From Brachybacterium ginsengisoli (GTDB taxonomy: Bacteria; Actinomycetota; Actinomycetes; Actinomycetales; Dermabacteraceae), in assembly GCF_002407065.1 (NCBI RefSeq), contig NZ_CP023564.1:3596001-3660000 (forward strand): a stretch of 64,000 bases of DNA. The letters are read 5' to 3'. Below the pieces are notes generated by a model, which was not told the DNA's origin, did not search any database, and was given only the letters and a program-made list of their open reading frames with translations. Positions 38,337 to 47,642 of the stretch are shown here, piece by piece. Position numbers and translations under genes: made by a program. Positions within the stretch are counted from its first letter, which is position 1. Each line of letters starts with the position of its first letter.

Positions 38337-40040
38337 TCACTCGCCCTTCAGCGTCGAATGGACCTTCTCGTACACCGCACGCGTCGCGTCGCCGCCGTCG
38401 GTCTTCCAGGTGGCGACCGCGTCGTCGAGGGTGGAGAGGTCGGCCCGGCCGTTGATGATGTCGTTGACCTTCTCGTCGAAGATCGTGCCGGCCTGGGCGG
38501 CGCCGCCCGGAGGCGTGATCCGCGCGGTCTCGAACTCATCCTTGACCAGCACGGGGAGCACGGAGGCGTTGAAGTCGAAGCGGCGCTGAACCGATTCGGC
38601 AGGGCCCTCGAGGAGATTCTGGACCACGCCGCTCATCGCGGTGAAGGCGAAGGAGTCCTGCTTCGAGGCGATACCGGCCTCCGTGAACGCCGGGCGGCCG
38701 TCGTCGCCCCGCTCGAAGTGCTCGCCCTCGATGCCATAGACGATCATCTCCTGCTCGACGGTGCCGGCCGGTGAGGCGCACCAGTTCGCGACGTCGAGCA
38801 GCTCCTCGATCTGCTCCTTCTCGAGCTGGTTGCTCAGGAACAGCCACCCGCTGACTCCGCCGGCACCGTGGTACATCGGCTCCCCGCCCTTGTAGGTGAT
38901 CGGCCCCAGGACGTCGAGCGCGAAGTCGGGGTTCTCGCCGCTGGCTGCGACCTGGGCCGGCACGTCCGTCCACCGCGACCAGCCGTCCTGATCGAAGAGG
39001 ACCTCGCCCGCCCGCTGCGCGGCCTTGCCGTCGAAGTTGGGGGTGCCGACGTCGGGGTGGACCAACCCCTCCTCGCGGATCTGACGCTGGAACGCGACCC
39101 ACTCCTTGAACTCCGGACGCTCGTTGTTGTGCACGATCTTGCCGTCCTGCTCGCTCCAGCCCGAGCCCGGGGTGAGGCGGAACCACGCCGTGGTCATGTA
39201 GTCCGTCCCGCCGATGGCCCACTTCCCTGCCGGATCGTCGGTCCACGCACGCGCCACCTCGAGGAACTCCTCGACCGTGGCGGGCACCTCGAGTCCTGCC
39301 TCCTCGAGCAGGTCGGCGCGGTAGAAGAAGCCGTTGCCGGGCCCGCCGTTGGACGTCCACGGGATGCCGTAGATGCCCGAGGTCTCCTCGGGATTCTCCG
39401 GGTCCTCGGCCCACACCGAGGCGCTCCAGGCGGCCTCGCCCCGACCCGCCAGGAGGGGCCAGCGCTCGGAGACGTCCCCGGTCAGAACCTCCGAGAGATT
39501 GGCGAAGCGATTGATGACGGTCTGGTCGAAGTTCGCATCCGCCGAGGTCATCCAGGAGAACAGGAGGATGCCGTCGCCGAACTCCTGGGCCTTGATCCAC
39601 TGCACCGAGGCCTCGGTGTAGGCATTCGGATCGTTCTGGACGAACTCGATCCGGGTCCCTCCCATGGCCTCGGCCATGGCGGTGTAGTACGGATCGCCCT
39701 TCGCCATCGACGGCCCCCAGTTGGGGACGTAGATCGAATAGGTCCCCTCGCCGCCGTGCGGCTCGGGGACCGCCTTCTCCACGGGATCCGGGTAGGTGAG
39801 GTAGCCGCTGGGATGATCCGGGGGCTCACCCACCAGATCGGGCTCCGTGGGGAGCGTCCATTCCGTGAACTCGGGGAGGATCTCCAGCTCCGAGTTCCGC
39901 ATCTGGACGCTGCCCTCCCCTCCGCCGATCTCGCCGCAGCCCGAGAGCAGCGGAAGACCCGCCGCGCACACGGACCCGAGCAGTCCGGTCCTGAACAGCG
40001 TGCGGCGACGAACCATCGGGGCCGTCAGATTCTTCTCCAT
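38337..40040 (-). CDS. Extracellular solute-binding lipoprotein (LplA type)
   Basis: A 567-residue substrate-binding protein. The signal peptide MVRRRTLFRTGLLGSVCAAG ends in lipobox LLSGC, so it is anchored to the membrane by a lipid. Its size and the GTYSIYVPNWGP and FYRADLLEEAGLEVPATVEEF segments fit the large oligosaccharide-binding LplA branch. First gene of the operon; the LacI-type palindrome at 40116-40131 lies 76 bases upstream. The start MEKNLTAP follows AGGA. Confidence 0.9.
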   Translation of the reverse strand: MEKNLTAPMVRRRTLFRTGLLGSVCAAGLPLLSGCGEIGGGEGSVQMRNSELEILPEFTEWTLPTEPDLVGEPPDHPSGYLTYPDPVEKAVPEPHGGEGTYSIYVPNWGPSMAKGDPYYTAMAEAMGGTRIEFVQNDPNAYTEASVQWIKAQEFGDGILLFSWMTSADANFDQTVINRFANLSEVLTGDVSERWPLLAGRGEAAWSASVWAEDPENPEETSGIYGIPWTSNGGPGNGFFYRADLLEEAGLEVPATVEEFLEVARAWTDDPAGKWAIGGTDYMTTAWFRLTPGSGWSEQDGKIVHNNERPEFKEWVAFQRQIREEGLVHPDVGTPNFDGKAAQRAGEVLFDQDGWSRWTDVPAQVAASGENPDFALDVLGPITYKGGEPMYHGAGGVSGWLFLSNQLEKEQIEELLDVANWCASPAGTVEQEMIVYGIEGEHFERGDDGRPAFTEAGIASKQDSFAFTAMSGVVQNLLEGPAESVQRRFDFNASVLPVLVKDEFETARITPPGGAAQAGTIFDEKVNDIINGRADLSTLDDAVATWKTDGGDATRAVYEKVHSTLKGE

Positions 40041-40115
40041 GTTCCTGGCCTCATCGTTGAGTGGGAGCACTACGCGGGTAAGGGCCGAGGTCCGGCCCCC
40101 GCGGCGCCAACGGTA

Positions 40116-40131
40116 GTCGAAGCGCTTCGAC
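40116..40131. promoter_or_regulatory. LacI operator, perfect 16-bp palindrome
   Basis: GTCGAAGCGCTTCGAC is completely self-complementary with the central CG typical of LacI-family operators. It lies in the promoter zone of the minus-strand importer operon. Confidence 0.75.
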
Positions 40132-40416
40132 CGCACAAGAGTGCAGATCGACTCGAGTGCAGCGGCAGCGGTGCGACTCCTGCCTCCTCGGGAATCGCGA
40201 TGCGGTGAGGCCGACGCTGCGCCGCCTCGCCGACGGTGGGCGTGCCGACGGCGCGGCATGGGCGCTGGTGGTGGCCGATTCGGCCCCGCACCCTGGCTCG
40301 GGAGCGCGCCCTGACGCCTCCCGCCGCCGTCGAGAAAGGGGCGAGCGGCGTGCCGGTCCGGACTGCATCAGCCCGTGCGGTGGCTCCCGGCGTCGGCCGT
40401 TGTTGCCCTAGCAATC

Positions 40417-40432
40417 GTCGAACCGATTCGAT
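40417..40432. promoter_or_regulatory. LacI operator toward the GH3-GH31-GH42 operon
   Basis: GTCGAACCGATTCGAT: TCGAA and TTCGA arms around CCGA, the same TCGAAnCGnTTCGA pattern as the site at 40116. The GH3 start is 115 bases downstream. Confidence 0.65.
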
Positions 40433-40547
40433 ACGCTTCCGCAGACGTTCTGCGGTCGCATGCCGCCGCCGCCTCCGTCGCCGAGCGGCGCCACCCGTCG
40501 TCGCCGCCGGACCTTCCCGCCCTCAGCCGATGCCTGCCGAAGGACTC

Positions 40548-43511
40548 ATGAGCTCCTCTGACCTCGCACCCCGCGCCAGGCTCTCCGCCGCCGACCACCG
40601 TCGACTCGACCAGGCCCGCGCACTGGTCGCGCAGATGGAGGTGCCCGAGCGGATCGCGATGCTTCACCAGTACTCGCCGGGCGTGGAGCGCCTGGGCATC
40701 GCGCCCTTCGTCACCGGGACCGAGGGCCTGCACGGTGTGGCGTGGAAGGGTCTGGCCACCCAGTTCCCGCAGGCGGTCGGGATGAGTGCGAGCTGGGATC
40801 CGGAGCTGCTCGCGGTCGCCGCGGGCGTCACGGCGCAGGAGGTGCGCGAGCTGCATGCGGCGGACCCGTCGGTGAGCCTCAGCGTCTGGGCGCCGGTGGT
40901 GAACACCCTGCGCCATCCGCTGTGGGGCCGCACCGAGGAGGGCCTGACGGAGGACCCGCTGCTGAACGCGGTCCTGGGCAGCGGCATCTCCCGCGGGCTG
41001 CGCGGGGACGGGGACACCTGGACGGTGCTGCCCACCCTGAAGCACTTCCTCGCGTACTCCAACGAGTCCGATCGCTGCGTGACCGACTCCCAGCTCCCCC
41101 CGCGCGTGCTGCACGAGTACGAGCTGCCCGGCTTCACCGCACCGATCGCGGGCGGCCTCGCGGCCTCGGTGATGCTCTCGTACAACCTGGTCAACGGCCG
41201 GCCGGCCCATCTCACGGACCTGCTCGCCTCCCAGCTGCGCTCGCTCCTGCCCGACCCGGACCTGCTGTTCGTGGTGACCGATGCCGGCGCCCCCTCGAAC
41301 CTGTTCCGCGCCGAGAAGGTGGTGCCCGATGCGGCGAGCGCCTATGCCGCGATGCTCCGCGCCGGCGCCGACTCCTTCACCGATCACGACCGGGACCCCC
41401 GCGAGAGCATCGAGGCGATCACGCAGGCGCTCGAGCAGGGCCTGATCGAGATGTCGCACGTGGACCGCGCCGTCGTGCGGCAGCTGGTGGCCCGGGCTCG
41501 CACCGGCGAGCTCGACGCCCTGCCCGGAGGCCCGGCGGCCCCTGCGCACGGGTCCGACGGAGCCGCCGTCGGCCCCGTGCCCTCCGACCCCGCCCACCCC
41601 CGGCGCTCCGAGCGGCGCGCTCTCGCCCGGGAGGTCGCCGTGCGTTCCGCGGTGCTGCTGGCGCGCACGGATCCCACGGCGCTGCCGCTGCGCCCGGGTC
41701 CGCTCGCGGTGCTCGGGGAGCAGGCGCACACGGTGCTCGGCGACTGGTACAGCGGCGACCTCCACTCCCCCACGAGCCTCGCCGAGGCGCTGACCGGCCC
41801 GGACGGCCATCAGGCGCCGGTGCGCACCGATCGACTGCTGGACCGCATCAGCCTGGACCTGGTCTCCGGCGGCTCGCTGCCCGGGCTCCCCGCCGCGTCC
41901 CGCTCCCCCGAGCCGGTGCTGCTGGCGGCGGACGGCTCGCTGCGCCTGCACCGCCCTGCCGCGGACGTGCCCCGCTCGGTCCTGCCGGGCGCGGCGGAGT
42001 TCGAGATGCTCGACCTCGGGGAGGACGCCGTCGCGCTGCGGGAGACCTCCACCGAACTGCTGGTGACCGCCGACGACAGGGGCCAGCTCGTCGCCTCTGG
42101 TGCCCGGATCGGCGGGTGGGTGGTCCAGGAGACGTTCCGCCGGGCCGTCGCGGTCGACGGCACCTGGCAGCTGCAGCACCTCGGCAGCGGCCGCTTCGTG
42201 GGCCTCGAGCACCACACCGGCGCCCTCGTGCTGCGCAGCGCGCTGCCGGAGAGCGGAGCGCGCTTCGCCCCGCGCCGGCTCGCGTGCGCGGCCGACGGCT
42301 TCGCCCGCGCGGTCGAGGGGGCGGACACCGTGGTGCTGGTGGTCGGCAACGATCCCCACGTCCACGGGCGCGAGACCGAGGACCGCCCCCATGTGCACTT
42401 GGCCGCCCCGGACCGGGCCGCTGCCCAGCTCCTCGCCGACCTGCCCGACGAGGTCGCGACCGTGCTCGTGATCCTGTCCTCCTACCCCTACGACCTCGAC
42501 GGGCTCGAGGAGCGGATCGGGGCGGTGGTGTGGTCCTCCCATGCCGGGGAGGCCGAGGGCGAGGCCCTCGCCGTACTGCTCACGGGGCGACGCGACTTCT
42601 CGGGCCGCCTGGCCCAGACCTGGCCGGACGCCAGCCCGCTGCCCTCGGTGCTGGACTACGACGTGCTCACCGCCGGCTCGACCTACCTCCACGGACAGGG
42701 CGCCTCCTTCCCCTTCGGCCACGGCCTGGCGGTGGATCAGGCGCAGTGGGACGACATCCAGGTCACCGCGGGGCCCGATGCGCTGCAGGTCGAGCTGACC
42801 CTCGCCGCCCCGGCCGAGCGCCGCACCGCCGGCCCCCTGCACGACGTGGTGCAGGTGTACGCGCAGGTGCCGGAGTCCTCGTACTCCCGTCGGCCCTACG
42901 CGGTGCCTCGCACGCGGCTGATCGGCTTCGACGCAGTGGAGCTCGGTGCCGAATCCGGCGCCGCCGGCACCTCCCGGATCGAGATCCCGTACCGGCGCCT
43001 CGCCCTGTTCGCCCCGGACCGTGAGGGCTGGGAGCTGCCGGACGGGCCCGTGAGCGTGCAGGTGGCGCGCTCGAGCGACGAGGTCGTCTCGGCGCTGGAG
43101 ATCACGATCCCCCGGGCCCATCTCGCGGCGCACCCGGTGCCTCCGGCGAGCGGGGACCGCATCCCCGCCGCGCGCGCCGAGGAGACCGACGGCCTCGCCC
43201 GCTGCGCCGCGACGCTGCTGGAGGGCACCGAGCTGCGTCCCGTCACCGACGACCCCGGCACCGCGGACTTCGTGCTCGACGAGGGCGTGGTGATCACCGC
43301 CCTCGAGTCCCGCCCGCTCGAGCTCGGCGAGCTCTCCGCCGCGCCCGGCTCCGCGGAGCTGATCGCGCCGGACGCCGCCGATCCGTCGGCCGCTCCCGCT
43401 CTCCCCCTGCCCCACCGCGTCCCCGCGCTCGGCGTCGGCCCCACCGGCCGGGTCCGGGTGCGGGTCACCGGCCCCCTCGCGCTCTCCGGCCTGCGCCTGA
43501 CGCGCCCCTGA
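40548..43511 (+). CDS. GH3 family glycoside hydrolase with beta-trefoil-like insert
   Basis: A 987-residue cytoplasmic GH3 enzyme, larger than usual (about 750). The barrel domain has SLSVWAPVVNTLRHPLWGR and LPTLKHFLAYS; the nucleophile is Asp245 in FVVTDAGAPSNL. The second sandwich domain is interrupted at about residues 465-585 by a repeat-like segment (WVVQETFRRAVAVDGTWQLQHLGSGRFVGLEH) resembling a fascin or beta-trefoil fold. An FnIII-like domain follows and about 150 extra C-terminal residues. GAAGGA precedes the start. First of three hydrolases in one operon; xylosidase or glucosidase action is likely. Confidence 0.88.
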   Translation: MSSSDLAPRARLSAADHRRLDQARALVAQMEVPERIAMLHQYSPGVERLGIAPFVTGTEGLHGVAWKGLATQFPQAVGMSASWDPELLAVAAGVTAQEVRELHAADPSVSLSVWAPVVNTLRHPLWGRTEEGLTEDPLLNAVLGSGISRGLRGDGDTWTVLPTLKHFLAYSNESDRCVTDSQLPPRVLHEYELPGFTAPIAGGLAASVMLSYNLVNGRPAHLTDLLASQLRSLLPDPDLLFVVTDAGAPSNLFRAEKVVPDAASAYAAMLRAGADSFTDHDRDPRESIEAITQALEQGLIEMSHVDRAVVRQLVARARTGELDALPGGPAAPAHGSDGAAVGPVPSDPAHPRRSERRALAREVAVRSAVLLARTDPTALPLRPGPLAVLGEQAHTVLGDWYSGDLHSPTSLAEALTGPDGHQAPVRTDRLLDRISLDLVSGGSLPGLPAASRSPEPVLLAADGSLRLHRPAADVPRSVLPGAAEFEMLDLGEDAVALRETSTELLVTADDRGQLVASGARIGGWVVQETFRRAVAVDGTWQLQHLGSGRFVGLEHHTGALVLRSALPESGARFAPRRLACAADGFARAVEGADTVVLVVGNDPHVHGRETEDRPHVHLAAPDRAAAQLLADLPDEVATVLVILSSYPYDLDGLEERIGAVVWSSHAGEAEGEALAVLLTGRRDFSGRLAQTWPDASPLPSVLDYDVLTAGSTYLHGQGASFPFGHGLAVDQAQWDDIQVTAGPDALQVELTLAAPAERRTAGPLHDVVQVYAQVPESSYSRRPYAVPRTRLIGFDAVELGAESGAAGTSRIEIPYRRLALFAPDREGWELPDGPVSVQVARSSDEVVSALEITIPRAHLAAHPVPPASGDRIPAARAEETDGLARCAATLLEGTELRPVTDDPGTADFVLDEGVVITALESRPLELGELSAAPGSAELIAPDAADPSAAPALPLPHRVPALGVGPTGRVRVRVTGPLALSGLRLTRP

Positions 43512-43537
43512 TCTCGACCGACCCCTGGAGGTCCCCC

Positions 43538-45583
43538 GTGAAGTTCACCAACGGCTACTGGCTGCTGCGCGACGGCGTCACCCTGCAGCGCCCGGCAGAG
43601 GTCCACGACCTCGAGATCCGCGAGGACGAGCTGGTGGTCCACGCCCCCGTGACCCGGATCCTCCGCCGCGGCGACACCCTGAACAAGCCGGTGATCAGCG
43701 TGTCCTTCACCGCGCCGCGCGAGGACGTGATCGCGGTGCGGATCGAGCACTTCGCGGGCCTGCGCGAGTCGCTGCCCCGGTTCGAGCTCCGCGATGCCCC
43801 GGTCACCCCCGCCATCACCCGGGACGAGGCGGCGCAGTCCGTGGAGTTCACCTCCGGCCGGCTCACCGCGCGCATCGCGCTGCAGGGCCCGTGGCAGGTG
43901 GACTACCTGTGGGACGGCGAGGTGCTCACCAGCTCCACCGAGCGCTCGATCGGCTACGCCCAGGTCGAAGGCGAGGGCCCGTACGTCCACGAGCAGCTCT
44001 CCCTCGACGTGGGCGAGAGCATCTACGGCCTCGGCGAGCGCTTCGGCGCCTTCGTGAAGAACGGCCAGAGCATCGACATCTGGAACGCCGACGGCGGCAC
44101 CAGCTCCGAGCAGGCCTACAAGAACGTCCCCTTCTATCTCTCCTCCAAGGGCTACGGCGTGCTCGTGGACGACGCGGGCCCGGTCTCCTTCGAGGTCGGC
44201 TCCGAGAACGTCTCCGCCACCCAGTTCTCCGTGCCCGGCGAGCGCCTGCGCTACGAGGTCTACGGCGGCGGCACCCCGCTCGAGGTGATCGAGCGGTACA
44301 CCGCCCGCTCCGGCCGTCCCCCGGCGCTGCCGGAATGGTCCTTCGGGCTGTGGCTGTCCACGTCGTTCACCACGGACTACGACGAGGCGACGGTGCTGAG
44401 CTTCGTGGACGGCATGGCCGAGCGGGACATCCCGCTGTCCGTCTTCCACTTCGACTGCTTCTGGATGCGCGGTTTCCACTGGTCGGACTTCACCTGGGAT
44501 CCCGCGACCTTCCCGGACCCCCGCGGCCTGATCCGCAAGCTCCACGACCGCGGCCTGAAGGTGTGCGTGTGGATCAACCCCTACATCGCTCAGCGCTCGC
44601 ACCTCTTCGCCGAGGGTGCGGAGAAGGGCTACCTGCTGCGCACCACCGAGGGATCGATCTGGCAGAGCGACCTCTGGCAGGCTGGGATGGCGCTGGTGGA
44701 CTTCTCGAACCCCGAGGCCGCAGCCTGGTACGCGAGCAAGCTCGACGCTCTGCTCGAGGACGGCGTGGACGCCTTCAAGACCGACTTCGGCGAGCGGATC
44801 CCGGTCGAGGGCATCGCCTGGCACGACGGTGCGGACCCGCTGCGCGAGCACAACTATTACACGCACCGCTTCAACCGCACCGTGTTCGAGCTGCTCGAGC
44901 GCCGCCGCGGGACGGGCGAGGCGATCGTGTTCGCCCGCTCGGCGACCGCGGGCGGCCAGCAGTTCCCGGTCCACTGGGGCGGGGACTGCGAGTCGACCTA
45001 CGTCGCGATGGCGCAGTCGCTGCGCGGCGGGCTGTCGCTGACCTCCTCGGGCTTCGGCTACTGGAGCCACGACATCGGCGGCTTCGAGGGCACCCCCGAT
45101 CCCACCGTCTTCAAGCGCTGGACGGCCTTCGGCCTGCTCAGCTCGCACTCGCGCCTGCACGGATCGAACTCGTACCGGGTGCCCTGGGCGTTCGACCAGG
45201 AGTCGGTGGACGTGATGCGGGAGTTCACGGTCCTCAAGCAGAAGCTGCTGCCCTACCTGCTGGAGACCGCGGAGGGGACCACCGTCACCGGCGCCCCGGT
45301 GATGCGGTCGATGGCGATGCAGTTCCCCGCAGACCCGGCCTGCCGGCCCCTGGACACCCAGTACATGCTCGGTCCCGACGTGCTGGTCGCGCCGGTCTTC
45401 CAGGAGTCCGGGAGGGTCGAGATGTACCTCCCCGAGGGCGAGTGGGTGCACCTGATCGACGGCGAGGAGGTCGCCGGAGGCCGCTTCCTCTCGCGCACCT
45501 ACGACGTCCACTCCCTGGGGGTGTACGCCCGCGCCGGGACCCGGGCGCTGCAGCTGGTGCGCGGCGCGGAGGTCACCGCATGA
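43538..45583 (+). CDS. GH31 alpha-xylosidase (YicI-like)
   Basis: A 681-residue intracellular enzyme that removes alpha-1,6-xylose from xyloglucan-type oligosaccharides in YicI relatives. Asp416 (FKTDFGERIP) is the nucleophile and Asp483 (HWGGDCEST) the acid/base, almost the same numbers as E. coli YicI (416 and 482). FHFDCFWMRGFHW is the alpha-xylosidase-type specificity loop. It starts at GTG with GGAGG upstream, 26 bases after the GH3 gene, and overlaps the next gene by four bases. Confidence 0.93.
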   Translation: MKFTNGYWLLRDGVTLQRPAEVHDLEIREDELVVHAPVTRILRRGDTLNKPVISVSFTAPREDVIAVRIEHFAGLRESLPRFELRDAPVTPAITRDEAAQSVEFTSGRLTARIALQGPWQVDYLWDGEVLTSSTERSIGYAQVEGEGPYVHEQLSLDVGESIYGLGERFGAFVKNGQSIDIWNADGGTSSEQAYKNVPFYLSSKGYGVLVDDAGPVSFEVGSENVSATQFSVPGERLRYEVYGGGTPLEVIERYTARSGRPPALPEWSFGLWLSTSFTTDYDEATVLSFVDGMAERDIPLSVFHFDCFWMRGFHWSDFTWDPATFPDPRGLIRKLHDRGLKVCVWINPYIAQRSHLFAEGAEKGYLLRTTEGSIWQSDLWQAGMALVDFSNPEAAAWYASKLDALLEDGVDAFKTDFGERIPVEGIAWHDGADPLREHNYYTHRFNRTVFELLERRRGTGEAIVFARSATAGGQQFPVHWGGDCESTYVAMAQSLRGGLSLTSSGFGYWSHDIGGFEGTPDPTVFKRWTAFGLLSSHSRLHGSNSYRVPWAFDQESVDVMREFTVLKQKLLPYLLETAEGTTVTGAPVMRSMAMQFPADPACRPLDTQYMLGPDVLVAPVFQESGRVEMYLPEGEWVHLIDGEEVAGGRFLSRTYDVHSLGVYARAGTRALQLVRGAEVTA

Positions 45584-47610
45584 GCGCGGGCGGCTTCGCC
45601 CCGTCGGCCCTCCTGTTCGGCGGCGACTGGAGCCCCGAGCAGTGGGACCCGAGCACCTGGCGCGAGGACATCGCGCTCATGCGCCGCGCGAAGGTCAACA
45701 CGGTGTCGCTGGGGATCTTCTCCTGGTCGAGCCTCGAGCCCGCCGAGGGCGTGTACGAGACGGGCTGGCTCGAAGAGGTCATCGCCCTGCTCACCGAGGC
45801 CGGGATCGGGTTCTTCCTGGCCACACCCACCGCCTCGCCGCCGCCGTGGTTCACCCTCGCGCATCCGGGCGCGATGCCCGTGCGGGAGGACGGCACGCGT
45901 CTCACGCACGGCTCCCGCGACACCTACGCGATCAGCTCCCCGGCCTACCGGGAGGCGTCGCGGCGCGTCACCCGGATGCTCGCCGAGCGGTTCGGCACCC
46001 ATCTCGGGCTGCGCGGCTGGCACCTGCACAACGAGTACGGGACCCTCGACCACGGCCCCGAGGCCGCCCGCGCCTTCCGCATCTGGCTGCAGCAGCGCTA
46101 CGGCACTCTCGAGGTGCTGAACCGCGAGTGGACCACGGCGTTCTGGTCCCAGGGATACGGCGACTGGGAGGAGATCACCCCGCCGCGCACCACCCAGTAC
46201 CTGCACAACCCCGCCCAGAAGATCGACTTCCGCCGCTTCAGCTCCGATGAGATGCGCGCGGCGATGGTCGAGCAGCGCGAGGAGATCCGCGCGGCGGGCT
46301 CGACCGCCCCCGTGACCACGAACTTCATGCTGCCCACCTGGAACCACCTCGAGCAGTGGGCCTGGGCCGACGAGCTCGACGTGGTCTCCCTGGATCACTA
46401 CCTCGACACCACGGGCCCCGACGCGGAGGCGCACGTCGCCTACGGCTCGGACCTGTCGCGCTCGTGGTCCGGTGGGCCCTGGGTGCTCATGGAGCAGAAC
46501 GCCTCCGGGATCTCCCTGGGCGACCGGATCGTCGCCAAGAGCACCGGCCGGATGATCCGGAACTCCCTGGGGTACATCGCCCGCGGGTCCCAGAGCTCGC
46601 TGTTCTTCCAGTGGCGGGCCTCCGTGGGCGGCGCGGAGCAGTGGCACAGCGGGCTCGTCCCGCACGCCGGCGGCGACACCCGCCGCTTCGAGGCGGTCTG
46701 CGAGCTGGGGTCGATCCTGGAGCGGATCTCCCCGGCCGTGCGGCTCCCGGCCGACGGGCCGCTGGTCGCGGCCGAGGTGGGGATCCTCTGGCACGCCGAC
46801 GGCTGGTGGGCGCTGGAGACCCCGCATCTGCCCAGCGACGTGATCTCCTACTCCGCCGAGGTGCGGGCGACCCATCGCTCCTTCTGGCGGGCCGGGATCC
46901 CCACGGACTTCGTGCGCCCGGGGGCCGACGCGAGCGCGTACCGGCTGCTGGTCGTGCCGTGCCTGTACCCGCTCTCGGACGAGCAGGTGAGCTGGCTGGA
47001 GCGGTACGTCGAGGACGGCGGCGAGCTGCTGGTGACCTTCCTGTCCGGCATCTCCGACCCCTCGTTGCGGATCGTGCCGGGCGGGTATCCGGGGCGGCTG
47101 CGGGAGCTGCTGGGGGTGCGGGTCCAGGAGATGCTGCCGCTGCTCGCCGGGGAGCAGGTCGCGCTGGACACCGGTGCGGTCGTCGAGGAATGGACCGAGC
47201 TGGTCGACGCCGCCGGGGCGGAGGTCCTCGCCCGGTATGCCCGCGGCGAGCTGACCGGTCTGCCCGCGATCACCCGTGCCGCGCGCGGTGACGGGCACGC
47301 GCTCTACCTCTCGGCGCGTCTGCGCCAGGACTCACGGGACGCGTTCCTCGCCGAGCTCGCCGCACGGCTCGCGATCACCCCGACCCTGCCCGGCGCCGCG
47401 GAGCGCGGGCTCGAGGCGGTGCGGCGCCGCGGCGCGGAGCAGGACGTCGTGTTCCTGCTGCACCACGGGGAGGAGCCGGTGACCGTGCAGGCGGAGGGGA
47501 CGGACCTGGTCACCGGCCAGGAGGCGGCCGACGGGCTCGCCATCGCCCCGGGCGGCTGGGCCGTGCTGCCGACGGCGCCCGGAGGGCAGATCACCCTCGG
47601 GCAGGGGTGA
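45580..47610 (+). CDS. GH42 beta-galactosidase
   Basis: A 676-residue cytoplasmic enzyme. Glu152 in HLHNEYG is the acid/base and Glu305 in VLMEQNASG the nucleophile; LFGGDWSPEQWDPSTWREDI is the typical start. The middle GATase-like trimerisation domain (ILWHADGWWALE, LLVVPCLYPLSD) and the small C-terminal domain are complete. Start ATG overlaps the GH31 stop (ATGA). With the GH31 and GH3 neighbours it could strip galactose from branched oligosaccharides. Confidence 0.93.
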   Translation: MSAGGFAPSALLFGGDWSPEQWDPSTWREDIALMRRAKVNTVSLGIFSWSSLEPAEGVYETGWLEEVIALLTEAGIGFFLATPTASPPPWFTLAHPGAMPVREDGTRLTHGSRDTYAISSPAYREASRRVTRMLAERFGTHLGLRGWHLHNEYGTLDHGPEAARAFRIWLQQRYGTLEVLNREWTTAFWSQGYGDWEEITPPRTTQYLHNPAQKIDFRRFSSDEMRAAMVEQREEIRAAGSTAPVTTNFMLPTWNHLEQWAWADELDVVSLDHYLDTTGPDAEAHVAYGSDLSRSWSGGPWVLMEQNASGISLGDRIVAKSTGRMIRNSLGYIARGSQSSLFFQWRASVGGAEQWHSGLVPHAGGDTRRFEAVCELGSILERISPAVRLPADGPLVAAEVGILWHADGWWALETPHLPSDVISYSAEVRATHRSFWRAGIPTDFVRPGADASAYRLLVVPCLYPLSDEQVSWLERYVEDGGELLVTFLSGISDPSLRIVPGGYPGRLRELLGVRVQEMLPLLAGEQVALDTGAVVEEWTELVDAAGAEVLARYARGELTGLPAITRAARGDGHALYLSARLRQDSRDAFLAELAARLAITPTLPGAAERGLEAVRRRGAEQDVVFLLHHGEEPVTVQAEGTDLVTGQEAADGLAIAPGGWAVLPTAPGGQITLGQG

Positions 47611-47613
47611 GAC

Positions 47614-47637
47614 GGGCCCGGTCCGGGGACCGGGCCC
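47614..47637. terminator. Terminator between GH42 and the permuted GH3
   Basis: GGGCCCGGTCC and GGACCGGGCCC (11 bp each, GG between) lie between two convergent genes; the inner pairs must open to form the loop. Confidence 0.75.
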
Positions 47638-47642
47638 TGCTC

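Larger units (their letters stand above)
40041..40547. other. Divergent regulatory region of the importer and GH3 operon
   Basis: 507 bases between the divergent binding-protein and GH3 genes. It holds two LacI-type palindromes, one toward each gene. The remainder is GC-rich without a convincing gene or clear -35/-10 pair. Confidence 0.65.
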
